DNA of 64,000 nt. Origin: Nematostella vectensis (Eukaryota; Cnidaria; Anthozoa; Actiniaria; Edwardsiidae). The position numbers and the translations under genes were made by a program. Numbering within the stretch: the stretch's first letter is position 1; every line of letters starts with the position of its first letter. The DNA lies in the NCBI RefSeq assembly GCF_932526225.1, contig NC_064045.1, positions 14,998,442-15,062,441 of the forward strand, written 5' to 3'. The notes below the pieces were generated by a model. The model made no database searches and was not told where the DNA came from. It was given only the letters and a program-made list of their open reading frames with translations. This document shows, in pieces, positions 1 to 11,851 of the stretch.

Positions 1-1540
1 CGCAAATAAGGAAATGCTATGTTTCATTTTGGCAGCATTAAAAATTGAGTTAAAAACGAAGGCAGCCAAAAACGCCAATTACAAACAATTTAGTCGATTT
101 TCACGGGAGAAAAATAAGCTGATTTTTGCTAGGTGATTTTTAGGGTCACCTTGAGAAAGGGAGTAGGTAGAATATCGGGCTTCCTCGATATGCAGCTGCC
201 ACTAGTCCTGCTATTAATCGAAATGAATTCCAGAAAGCTATTCTTTGCAGAAGACTATGTCCTAGGGAAAACTTTTTATTGTAAATTAACAGAGTGATAA
301 TTTGGTTAGAAAAATATCAACAACTGCAGTTTGTTTTTTTCTAGTAATAAAAAGTGGACAATCGTGCCGCAGTACTGTTTAATAGGATAGGGACTATCAT
401 ATTTTTTTAACACAGTTTACCTAATCCTCATTCTAAAATCAGGCATAAAATATCAGTTCACGTTCAGCATAGTAACTCTACTAAGCGCAAATATCAACTT
501 TGTATAGATTTTGTATAGAAATCACACGATTGAGCTTTAGTACTGGTTAGAAATTATCGTTCCTAAATTAAAGCAAGAATTCATGTTAACCATTTAATTT
601 TCTCCTAAAAAGAAGGATGATTTTATAAACGACCGTTAGAACTCGTTGATGTATTTTGCGTTTTTTAATTATATAGAGAATTATCCGCCCCGAATCATAG
701 ACCATCAAACTGGCTGATGTAAGCAAAAAGACAAATTGATTTGAGCTAGCTACAGAGAACGCTTGGAAAATACTGATGAAGTAGACGGTTTTCCGCTCAC
801 AGGATACGAAATTCGTCTACGAGAAACGTTCAACAGAAAATGCAAATGCGATAAAAAAATAACCTCTAGAAAAAAAACGAAATTAAACATGGAATATTCT
901 AAGAAGTTAGTTTCTTGGAAACTTTACAAAGGATATGGCCAGCGGTAGAGTCGAATGAGCCATTTTCTTGGAATGGTGTTCTCCCCCAAGAATAAGAACG
1001 CCGTCACCTCCACATCCATGGCTTGGCTACCGTCGCTACTCATGCTTGTTGCACTGAGAGATCTTTCCCAGTATGTGTGCTCCTGTTACCATGGATACGA
1101 GTAACCCCTTCGCCACACAGGTTAGGGTTGACGAGTGGCTTCGAGTCCCGCGGATCCCGCTATGTTAATGCTCGGCTGTGTAAATTATGCTGTGAGCCGT
1201 GACTTGTGCCGTAGGCCGCACTCTGATTGCCGACTTTCGTCCCAGAAGCCGTAATGATGTGTTCTGATTGGCCCATTGTGCGTTGACTCGTTTTCATTGG
1301 TTTTTGCGTGGTGACGTTGGCCTATCGCGTGGTTAAGTATTTTGACTGGCTCATAGCCTCATGATTGACAGATAGTGATTTCCTGATCGCTCACGAATTG
1401 AAGCTGCATCGCCTATACAAATAAAATGGAAATTATTCACGTGTTACGCGGCCACATGGCCTCAATCGCGTCAACAAGAAATAAAGACACATTTATCAGG
1501 TCACTCCTAGAATCCTCGCGGAGAACGTATTTTCTGTAGG
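1..1540. other. Intergenic, no gene recognised
   Basis: AT-rich sequence with only short open frames (for example 763-948 on the plus strand) that lack recognisable domains or protein-like composition. I see no RNA gene, no clear transposon ends and no exon-like blocks. Confidence 0.5.
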
Positions 1541-1795
1541 TTGGATTTGTACAACACAGGGAGCCTATCACAAGGAGCGCACAACACAGGAAGCCCATTG
1601 TTAGGAGCGCACAACAAGAGCCCATCACAGGAGCGCATGACATAGAGAGCCCATCACTAAGAGCGCACAACACAGGGAGCCCATCACAGGAGCGCATGAC
1701 ATAGAGAGCCCATCACTAAGAGCGCACAACACAGGGAGCCCACCATCAGGAGCGCACATCACAGAGGGAGCCCATCATTAGGAGAACTGGTTTCC
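1541..1795. repeat. Short minisatellite (GAGCCCATCAC / AGGAGCGCA motif)
   Basis: Alternating copies of the phrases GGGAGCCCATCAC and AGGAGCGCACAACACA recur roughly every 28-30 bp, about eight times, with substitutions and small length changes. The region 1626-1735 holds a near-exact duplication of a two-unit block. Minus-strand frames across it are by-products of the repeat. Confidence 0.8.
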
Positions 1796-2949
1796 TGTGG
1801 TCTATACCCAGCCCCTCTCGGCCTAAGGGCAGCAGAGAGGTCATCGGGCTCTTTTTCGCGGCAAAGCAATCCAAGGCCTGCTAGAACGAACACAACCACA
1901 GAACGCCACCCACAGCGGCTTAATAAAAACACTCCACTCTTGGTCTGCCTGTGGTGAAATCAAGGAAAGAAATCAACATAAGGATCGTGGAGCCAAAAGC
2001 CAACGCTCAAAACGGCAGCGAAACGACTTTGCTTTCACAGAGTCGTAAAACATACTATTACCGCCTCGTGTTGGTTTATTTTCCCTACTCCACTCGAGAT
2101 AACTCTCTCAATCAATAATCCTAGGTAGAGTCTGAAGATTTTTAGTGACGAATTATCCATCAAGAAATCTACTTTGAGATACCAAGTATACGCTCAAAGC
2201 TCGAGGGGTAGTGATTTTTTAACGCTAATTTGAGTGGCCCAGGGGCAGAGTGTTAGGATAAAATTGTGTATTCCCCCTTTGAAAAGTAGCCATGCCTAAA
2301 CTTCATCAAACACCCAAAATCAAATACAATCAAGCTAGATTGACGTTTGATTGACGCACGTATCTAAAGGGGGTCTTACGCTTTACGCTTTACTAAACAA
2401 ACCTCATTCTTCTCTCGTTGTGAAACGTGGTATAAACTCCTCACGAATCGGCTGCTTTCAAAAGCAAAGGCAAGCTGTGATCATGATATATATATTCATA
2501 AGGCATAAAAATATGGATATTGTCTCTTAATGATGATTGAAGACATTTTCTAGTCGCTTCCAATAAGTAAGTGGGTGAGATTGCAAGTGGTCAGTATGCA
2601 CCTGCGCCCGAAAGCACCCACTTCCCACTTATTCCAATAAAAATTGACAAGTCCTTTAAAATCAGTCAAACGCGCGGCCATTATCTTAGAATTCCAATAA
2701 TTCTAGGCACATCAGAAATAGTTAAAGTTATGGAAAGGAAATGTTAATGCTATTATTGTTGGCAAAATATATTTCAGTTGTATGCGATTTCCAAAATATG
2801 CTAATTCCACTTGTGACTTTCTTCAATCAAGTTAAGAATATTAACGGAACCACATTTTGTGCCCTCTGTTTAGGGAATTTAAGATACGAGAGTACAGCAA
2901 CGTTAAGAGTGGAATTAATTTAGACCACAAGTGTTAATATCTGATTTTA
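1796..2949. other. Intergenic with one hairpin
   Basis: No gene seen. Around 2560-2635 there is an imperfect inverted repeat: CCAATAAGTAAGTGGGTG on the left is mirrored by CACCCACTTCCCACTTATT on the right, with about 40 bp between the arms. It could be a small foldback element. The rest is unremarkable AT-rich sequence. Confidence 0.5.
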
Positions 2950-3510
2950 AACCGTTCTCTGCAAACCAAACCATTGAAATATCGAGTTTATGGTCCACCT
3001 AGCGAGTATGGGGGCGGTTGGAGTATAAATTCACCTTTCTCTGTTTGCTATTATATGAATCACAGTGATGACACAGAAAGCGGGCCATGCCGAACAACTT
3101 TGACCAATCAGGATGGGCGTGACACCGTAAACATTAAAAAAAAAATGTTCAGCCAACGAGAAACGCCTGACGTTGTTTCTTTGACCTCGTACGCGTAGTC
3201 GACCATTTTTGTCTGTCGATTGAGCGTGGGAACACCCTAACCTGATTGGCTGGAACTTATTTTCAAAATGTTAACGGTTCAAGCCGAATCTGATTGGTCA
3301 AAGTTGTTCAGCATGGCCCGCTTTCTGTGTCCTAACTGTAAGTTAACGGTTGATTTCTGTTTGTTCCCGAGTCTAGACTTTTTCATGAAACTAGTTGGGA
3401 ATGATCGCCAAGCACTAAAGGGTCATTCTCTGTCACGCCGTCCTAGCCCCCATTGGTCAACGACTTGCAGTGAAATGGCTTGGTGTAGGCCAGAGAAAAC
3501 TTTCAAAGTT
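2950..3510. mobile_element. Degenerate foldback (MITE-like) element
   Basis: Two arms of roughly 250 bp are inverted relative to each other. GAAAGCGGGCCATGC near 3077 pairs with GCATGGCCCGCTTTC near 3312; ACTTTGACCAATCA near 3099 pairs with TGATTGGTCAAAGT near 3292; the inner ATGTTCAGCCAA near 3144 pairs with TTGGCTGGAAC near 3246; the outer CTCTGCAAACC near 2957 pairs with GGCCAGAGAA near 3488. No coding capacity or clear target-site duplication was found, so this looks like an old non-autonomous DNA element. Confidence 0.6.
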
Positions 3511-5227
3511 TTTGACTGAAGAAGCCAAAATGCATTATTTTGCTTGAAACTCGAGAGAATTTCATTGTATAAGGAGATCAAAGCAGTGGTTATTTTAGTA
3601 AATATTTGTCTTTTAGTATACCCTTACACGGACAACTGTACAAAATACTAAATAAGATCTACCTCACTCGTACCCAATCCCTTCGCACATTTCTTGATCC
3701 ATTACGTGTCTGTTAGTCATCACGTGACCTGATTGTCGAGGAAAATATTTTAAGGCCATAAATATCGCAGCGAAGAAAATATTAAATCATAAAAATACTT
3801 TTTAAAATAAACAGTATGTAATAAACGAAAATAGGAAGCCAAAATGTGATATAAAATATTTGAGATGAAAGACTTTTTTCTCTTCTGAGAGAGGAGAGAA
3901 ATGAAAAGCCATCGCCAGGTGATGTTAAATTAAACTTTAAAAGATGGTAATATCTAAACCAGTAAAACATGGACCCTACAAATTAGATTACAACACTGTA
4001 CACTTGATACGCGTTTTGAGTTTCTTAAGGAAAAATATGACTTATGATTTCATCGAGGAAAATTTAGTATTTCTTAAAAAACGGAAGTAGCGGAAAAATG
4101 GAAAAAAATTGAATAAGTTTGATACAATAAAGACACAATGTTTTTGTCATGTTTTGGTTACTTTATATAGAAAAAAACATCCGAAATAAATAAAATATTG
4201 AGCTCGACATGGTAAACATATTAACAGAACTGCAGGTTTTGAATTATATTTCTGTTGCAAATCTATCGATAAATCTCAACGGTTTGTTATACAATAACAT
4301 CAACAATCCTAAAACGCTGCTTTGTTAATTTTTTTCAATATCAAAGATTCATTCCTTTCTTAAAGTGCCGAATAAGACACTTTTCCATGTAACTAAAAAA
4401 TAGCATCCATTTAACTTTATCTCTAGAAGTGAAACTTTAAAAGAGAAAACCTCGTTTATAAACATTTTTGTCAATGTACTTAATCAGCAAAAGAAGTTCA
4501 GGTTGTTATAAAATATTACGAAAGCAAGATTATTTTTCAACTTTATACCCACGACATTACCTTGAAAGTCGTCTTTGTTTACTCATCATCTCCCAGGCAG
4601 CCTTTGCTACATGCACGCTGTTTCATTTATCGCCTTTATCCAAGTATTGTGTCCGTTTCTAGAGTTTGCGAGAGATTGTATCCAGGCTACACCACTATAA
4701 CATCGCTCGTATGCAAAACACTTCTTCTGAATACATACCCACTATTTAATTTATAGAGCGGAAGGGACAGGATAGTTATTATGCGCTAGAATAGAATACG
4801 TCTAATTTCACCAAAACAACAAAAACCCATTATGCGTATAATGGAAGGGTAAATAGCAGCTCGACATGACAACATATCGTGAGAGATTAAGGCGCGTCTC
4901 AGATGAACATAGCAAATATGGAAATACGAGAGTTTATAACAAGGAATTAGTGGACTTGACAATTTCCCGAGAGATGTCTTTCACTCTCAAACTATCGTCT
5001 GTTTCTAGGGGCAATATCTCACTCTCAAACTATCGTCTGTTTCTTGGGAGGATGTCTTAAACTATCGTCTGTTTCTAAAAGGAAATGAAATCTCGTTCTG
5101 CATCTATTTTCATTCTCGTTTCCTCCGGCGACATCATCCAATTTTTATACCTCGCAGTTAATTTCTTTCTTCTGATAAATTTTTATAAAAAAGGCAACAG
5201 GAATAAATCTTAAATTAAAACAAACAT
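3511..5227. other. Intergenic, AT-rich; small CTATCGTCTGTTTCT repeat
   Basis: No gene recognised. Between about 4978 and 5085 the phrase AAACTATCGTCTGTTTCT occurs three times, spaced about 50 and 40 bp. The short frames in this stretch do not look like proteins. Confidence 0.5.
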
Positions 5228-7640
5228 ATGAGTAACGCTCTCTTTGATTGTTATATCCTATTGTTATTTTCTATTCTTCCATGGATTAACGATAAACTGA
5301 AAACTCTAAAAAAGAACCGCCAGAGCGCACTGTCGTGCGGTAAAATGTCCGACTTTCGAGATCTTCGCAACCGTGTTGATCGTGAACGTAAGGCCTGCCG
5401 TGCCAAATACTACGCATCTAAACGCCAACACCTGCGCACCTGTGAACCGCGCAAATGGTGGGACGAGGTGAAATCAGTGTGGAATGAAGACCACCACTCG
5501 AGCAGACCCGGTAACACTTCTCTATCCTGGGGCCCTAGAGCAAGTCCGGTTGCCCTTTCAAACAAGATCAACGATGCATTCCTAGAGCCCATGGCCTCCT
5601 TCGCGCCGTTGGTCCCTGATGTCTCAAATAAAGCATTTTTTTTCCCGATGCTCCTGCAGTTACCGAATTTTGCGTGTTGCGTAAACTCGCTTCACTCAAC
5701 CCCGCAAAGGCTTCTGGGCCAGATAATATACCATCTTGGTCTTTGAGAATGAGAGAATGCAGACCTACCCGCCCCTGTCATATAATGAACCGATCGTTTT
5801 AGACAAAAAACAGTAGACACTTTTTGGAAGCAAGCCGATATCACCTCTCCTCCTAAGGAGACGCCTGTGCAAGACATCAACAAACACATGCGGCCGATCT
5901 CGCTTACTCCGGTGATACTAAGGTCGCCGAGGAGTTCGTTGTTGACAAATAAGTCAAACCAGCTGTCTTAGCAAAAGTTGACCCAAGGCAATTCGGCACG
6001 GTGCCGGGCTCCAATACCACTGATGCACTAATTAGCATGTATCACGCTTGGAACAGCGCGACCGACGGGACTGGGTCCACTGTCAGGGTGGTTCTTTTTG
6101 ACTTCATGAAAGCGTTCGACTTAATAGATCATAATATCGACTTAATAGATCATAATATCGACCATAATATCTTGTTCACCAAGTTACAGGCGTATGACAT
6201 TCCCGACCATCCGTGCATGGGTAACAGACTTCCTCACAAATCGCAAGCAGCGCGTGAAACTGGGCCAAGATTGATTGTCAGAATGGGGCGCGGTCCCGGC
6301 AGGAGTTCCCCAAGGGACCAAACAAGGGCCTTGGCTTTTTATCGTGATGATCAATGAGCTCGACCTAGATGACACGGAACTTTGGAAGTATGTCTACGAC
6401 ACTACGATATCGGAAACCATTGCCAGGGGATCTTCTAGTAACATACGAGAAGCGGTGAACGCGCTCTCAGAACAAGCATCAGCGGACAAGTTCAAGCTTG
6501 ATGAGAGAAAGTGCGAAGAACTGCGAATCGGATTTAGTACTAAGCCGAGTAATGTTGAGCCGAATCAGGTGAACAGTAAACCATCGATACTGTGTTCCAT
6601 GCTAAAATTTTCGGGCTTAAGTGACCTCACCATAAATCACTATATCGAGGAAACTACTAAAAGGCAAGGAAATGACTCAACTGTTTACTTTTTGGTTTGG
6701 ATCGGGTATTCGTACCAAGACGTAGGGGCCTAAAGTGGTGTGGTAGTGAGGTGGGTGTAATCGTATGGTATGGTGATGTTGGAGGGTGATGGTGAGGGAT
6801 GGCTAGTAAGGTAATGTGGAGTGGAGATGGTAGTAAGGTAATTATGGTGGGGAGGTGGATAGGTTGGACTAGTAGGTGGTGGAGGGTGGTGGAAAGATAA
6901 AGTGGGGCTATAGAATAGGTTGTGGTAGTGTGTGGTGGGTAGGTGAAAAAGAAAAAAATAGTAATAATATGGTGTGGTATGGAGATGGCTAATGGCTGTG
7001 TTGGTGGGGGAAAAATTGGTATGGTGTATAGGTAAGAGTGGTGGTGAGGGAGATGTGGAGTAGGTGTAGTTGTGGGAACTATTAGGTATGAAATAGTATA
7101 TCATGATCGTTACTATGACAATATGGAGTATGAATATAATGCCTAAATGATGTAAAAAATGAACAGGAAATATGTCCAAATGGTGTCGAAAAATCCACCA
7201 AAAATAATAGAATGGTTTCTGTTTCTGGGGTCCGAAGAACTTCTTCAATTCTAACTCTAACTAACTCTAACTCTTCTAAAATCTAACTTGTATCCGCCCG
7301 ATCATGGAGTATGCGTGTCCAGTCTTCCAAAACAGCCTCCCAGACTATCTGTCCAAAGACCTTGAGAACATTGAAAAAAGAGCATTGCGCATAATCTGTC
7401 CTTTCAAGAACTACGATGAAGTGTTACACGAAGGTGGTCTGGTAGGACTTAGTGAGCGTCTCACTACACAGCTTTTGACAAGCTTTTAGCGGAAAAAAGC
7501 AACAGGCTGCACAAGTTGCTTCCCGAGTTTTATGATTGTAAATATGTCTTACGTAATAAGCGTAAATTTATAATCCCGAACTTTTAAACTCTCCGCTTTA
7601 AGCGCAGTTCCATCGAACAAAATACCTTGAAACCCGGATA
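5228..7640 (+). mobile_element. Decayed non-LTR retrotransposon (CR1/L2-like reverse transcriptase)
   Basis: Fragments of a LINE reverse transcriptase appear in order but in changing frames. First comes a linker region (WWDEVKSVWN, SNKINDAF), then KASGPDNIP near 5705, a finger region with RPISLTP near 5890, VLFDFMKAFDLIDHNI near 6090 with an internal tandem duplication of LIDHNI, then VPAGVPQGTKQGPWLF near 6290, then the catalytic box, which reads YVYD instead of YVDD near 6390. The C-terminal part resumes at 7304 (EYACPVFQNSLPDYL, IEKRALRIICP) and runs out near 7600 after another frame change. A G/T-rich low-complexity block separates the parts. The copy has stops and frameshifts and cannot be functional. 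The motif order fits the CR1/L2/Jockey side of the LINE tree; the exact clade is uncertain. Confidence 0.85.
6733..7130. repeat. G/T-rich low-complexity insertion in the retrotransposon
   Basis: A strongly strand-asymmetric stretch made of GGTGG, GGTAGTGA, GGTAATG and similar words, almost without C on the plus strand. It gives a spurious 172-codon minus-strand frame rich in His, Thr, Pro and Ser. It interrupts the reverse-transcriptase remnant, so it expanded or inserted after the element had landed. Confidence 0.7.
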
Positions 7641-7942
7641 CCCGTAATTTCTAAGTGTATTTTAATGTTTATCATATTTCTTAATATTTTAATGTAAATA
7701 ATTCATTTTTCAACTTTAGAAGTTGCAAAAAATTTTAATAAAGACCATCTATCTTCTATTCATTTATTATTAACTCTTATCAATATATTTTTACTATCAC
7801 TCATAATTGTCCACCATTTTTCCGCGATTTTGGTTTTACTTATTTGTCCCATTTCTCTATACGAGAGAGGGATTATATCGAAGAAACTATTACATTAGAT
7901 TGCACACTGGAGAACCAGCAACATTAAATATCCAGTCAATAT
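7641..7942. other. AT-rich spacer, possible LINE 3' end
   Basis: AT-rich sequence directly after the retrotransposon coding remnant. It contains TTTTAATAAAGACC near 7735, which could be the 3' end of the element. No gene seen. Confidence 0.4.
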
Positions 7943-9197
7943 GCTCGTCATGTACACACTAGGTGATGTGCGCAGTGCTTGTCATGTATACACTAGGTGA
8001 TGTGCGCAGTGCTTGTCATGTATACACTAGGTGATGTGCGCAGTGCTCGTCATGTACACACTAGGTGATGTGCGCAGTGCTTGTCATGTATACACTAGGT
8101 GATGTGCGCAGTGCTCGCCATGTACACGCTGGGTAATGTGCGCATTGCTCGTCATGTACACACTAGGTGATGTGCGCAGGCCTCGCCATGTACACACTAA
8201 GTAATGTGCGCAGTGCTCGTTATGTACACACTAGGTGATGTGCGCAGTGCTCGTTATGTACGCACTAGGTGATGTGCGCAGTACTCGTCAGGTATACACT
8301 AGGTGATGTGCGCAGTTAATATCATGTACACACTAGATGATGTGCGCAGTAATCGTTATATACACACTAGGTGATGTGCGCAGTGCTCGTTATGTACGCA
8401 CTAGGTGATGTGCGAGGGCTAGTCATGTACACACTAGGTGATGTGCGCAGTGCTCGTCATATACACACTAGGTGATGTGCGTAGTGCTCGTTATGTACGC
8501 ACTAGGTGATGTGCGCAGTGCTCGTCATGTACACACTAGGTGATGTGCGCAGTTAATGTCATGTACACACTAGGTGATGTGCGCAGTGCTCGTTATATAC
8601 ACACTAGGTGATGTGCGCAGTGCTTGTTCATATACACACTAGGTGATGTGCGCAGTGCTCGTCATGAACACACTAGGTGATGTGCGCAGTGCTCGTTATG
8701 TACGCACTAGGTGATGTGCGCAGTGCTCGTCATGTACGCACTAGGTGATGTGCGCAGTGCTCGTCATGTACGCACTTGGTGATGTGCGCAGTGCTCGTCA
8801 TGTATACACTAGGTGATGTGCGCAGTGCTCGTCATGTATGCACTAGGTGATGTGCGCAGTGCTCGCCATGTACACACTAGGTAATGTGCGCAGTGCTCGT
8901 CATGTACACACTAGGTGATGTGGCGCAGTTCTCGTCATGTATACACTAGGTGATGTGCGCAGTTCTCGTCATGTACACACTAGGTGATGTGCGCAGTGCT
9001 TGTTTATGTACACACTAGGTGATGTGCGCAGTGCTTGTTTATGTACACACTAGGTGATGTGCGCAGTGCTTGTTTATGTGCACACTAGGTGATGTGCGTA
9101 GAGCTCGTCATTTAGCACAAAGTGATGTGCGCAGTCCTCATCATGTACACACTAGGTGATGTGCGCAGTGCTCGTCATGTACACACTGGGTGATGTG
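7943..9197. repeat. 34-bp minisatellite, about 37 copies
   Basis: Tandem units carrying ACTAGGTGATGTGCGCAGTG followed by a variable CTCGTCATGTACAC segment. Variants include TTATGTA, CATATACA and TTAATATC, but the ACTAGGTGATGTGCGCAG core is almost invariant. The array ends abruptly at GGGTGATGTGAATTTC. There is no protein-like frame. Confidence 0.93.
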
Positions 9198-11851
9198 AAT
9201 TTCATTTGTTGTGTCTAAACAGCCTGTGTCTAAATAAGAGTTTATTGATTTATTTGGATTTATTTGGATTTCTTTCTTGCTCGTAATTTCTTAACCGATT
9301 CTTCAGTTAAGAAATTGACAGCCAATCCATTCTTCCATCAAATGGCTGTCATGTGACAAAGTCATCGACTCAGGTTAATAATGTGGTGGGACGGTTTAGT
9401 GTGCTCTTCCGAGAAGACTGGCATCACGGGAGAAATAACTTCAACTCACTTAAATATTTATTTGATTTTATATTGTCAGTTCCCCTGTTAAAAGGTTGGT
9501 TTGCCTCTATGGATAAACGTTTTAAATAGACTTCATTAAAAACATCAACAAAAGACGAGGGAGAAAGCGGCACAAACCTTATCTTCCAATCGAGTTGCGC
9601 AAAGTGAAATAAGGGAATGGTATTCATCTTTAGCTTTTTTAAATGACAGCGCGCTTGTCTGAGAAAATCCCTTTTAAGTAATGCATTGTAAACCACTAGA
9701 AATAAGCAATTAAAACTTAAAGGACCACTAAAAGCCGATCAGAGAAAGGAATAGTTGAAAAGCCCTAAGAGATGACGCCTTCTGATAAAGGACTCTCCGA
9801 CTCATGAGTAATGAAAAGATATTCCGCGAGCTCTGCATTCTCACGAACAACTAAACGAGTGAAAGAGGAGCTTTTTAAGCCTGAATCACCATGGTTACGT
9901 ATTTCTATTAGGGCGGGGGACTCCACAACATGGTAAAATAATATTTCCATATACCGTGGCAACCCAAATATTAATTTCTGTAGGGGGAGCTACGGTTATT
10001 CAGAATCAAAACTCTTGATATCAAAAGCAGCTCAATGAGTCAACCAGTCGTACTGCAGAGCCTCGTTTTACTAGCTAAATGACTCGATGAAACTTGATGG
10101 ATCCGTAAAATACTTAATTTACATCTATTCTCTATAATGATTTTCTATTTAGTTGACTTATTTGTTGTTAAAGAGCCCATGTTTTTCCGTGTTACGTGAT
10201 CAATTATGCACATTTTTGTGGATCGTGTCCCTTCGCCCCCCCCCCCCCCCCCCCCACAATTTCAATGTTGCTTTACCATCGTTACCATCGCTCTGTAGAC
10301 AGAAATGCAAAACTCTCGAATGTAAGCGCTAAGCCACCATCATGTCCAATGCTTTATAGTAGATTTTATGGGCTCACGGTAAAATAAGAAACCCATAGAA
10401 AGCGGGCGGTCCGGAGCGGAGCTGCATGGTGATTCAGCTGAATTTCATTTCAGGGACAGAGTAGTCATAATTGGTTCATTCGGCTACAAGATAACAGCAC
10501 AAATCCGTTTCTCGCACGCTCTCGAACTCAGTTCGGACTATTTAAAAATAGTTAAAACTGTTATAACAGTTAGTTCCTTTGCGAATCATAACGAGAAGAA
10601 ATCGACCGTTATTCCAAGTATTTGTGCTTGGCATGAATTTCAGCTGAACCTCCACATCGCTCGGCACTCGGATATTGCGCAGTAGTATTTTTAGGGTTCT
10701 AAAAATCGAGACTATATTCTTGGCATGTTCTCAAATTTTAAGGGAAAAGGCAAAAATCAATTTATTTAGCGGTTACAAGTCAGCCAGAAATTTTCTGTGT
10801 CAGAAAGGACATATTTCAAATAATGTTTTACTTTGAATGATTTTTTTCGTCGTTTTCTGGCGTGGCAGGCGCCATCATTTCTGTATTTATTTTGGCTTGA
10901 ATTTGCCATTCAAAAAGTCATGCAACTTCTTAGAGCAAGACATCTATTCCATGCTAATCGTCCTTAAAATAAAACGTTTCACATTAAAATGCTTACGAGT
11001 TGAGTAAATATATTATTTCAGTTCCTAACAGTATAATCGATGTGTAATCTAACATACGGACAACTGCAAATTGATAAGAGAGTTTTAAAAATCTGGATCT
11101 AAAAAAGGCTGTATTGCACATGTTCGATGCCTGAATAAATACCTTTATAATTTGTATCTCGGGAAAACAAAATCTTTCTTAAAAAAACTGTACCAAACTT
11201 GTCTTGAAGGCGTTAATGCAGATTATAATGGTGATAAAAACAAATTGGATTAAATATGAATGAAAAGATTGTTGAAATTATTACAATAATGCATTACACA
11301 GTTTCTGTAAAGTATAATGAAGAAAATACTAATAATAGATGCACTTCCCAATTCCAGAGCCTTCTAATCGGCGATGTGTTTATTTTGCTAATTGCTTTAC
11401 GTCGAAACAATATTCATAAGCAGTTACTATGGCAACATATTTTAAATATACTCAGCAATGCATTCATGTTTATATTATGTATTCAAAACTTTGTTGGTGC
11501 ACGGTCCCATGGTAATTCAAAGTCAAGAAGCTCGCGGGGGAAAACTTTCGCTCGCAAATCGAGCCAGCAGCCTCATCTTCTTGGTAATTACTCTACAAGA
11601 CGAAGACAAGATTGGTGGAACAGGATTTTTAAATTAATTTCACGGGTTATTACTTGTCGCTCGCCTAATCTCCGTGAATTCCGTCTAGCGTGTGGATTGA
11701 GGTTGGCATTGACTCAGGCGACGAGAACTTATCTTAAACTTCGAGAACTTGTTTACACTTTTTAGCAAAACGCCGGTCGTGTTTGTACCGGTTGGTACGA
11801 ATTAAATTCGTCATTGGAGTATAGTTTTTCCATTGGCACGCTTTTAAAGCC
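9198..11851. other. Intergenic / possible 5' region of the exchanger gene
   Basis: No gene recognised. Minus-strand frames at 9424-9696 (90 codons) and 9765-9962 (65 codons) and a plus-strand 169-codon frame at 11256-11765 have no motif I know. The last ends 86 bp before the exchanger start codon and may simply lie in its 5' untranslated region. A run of about 20 C lies near 10237-10256. Confidence 0.4.

Noticed and set aside
6730-7248. 172-codon minus-strand frame rich in His, Thr and Pro
   Set aside because: Low-complexity G/T tract inside a retrotransposon remnant.
7943-9197. CRISPR-like array
   Set aside because: Units are directly contiguous with no unique spacers, and the genome is eukaryotic.
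11256-11765. 169-codon frame just upstream of the exchanger
   Set aside because: No known domain, mixed composition, and it ends before the exchanger in another context; more likely untranslated leader or chance.
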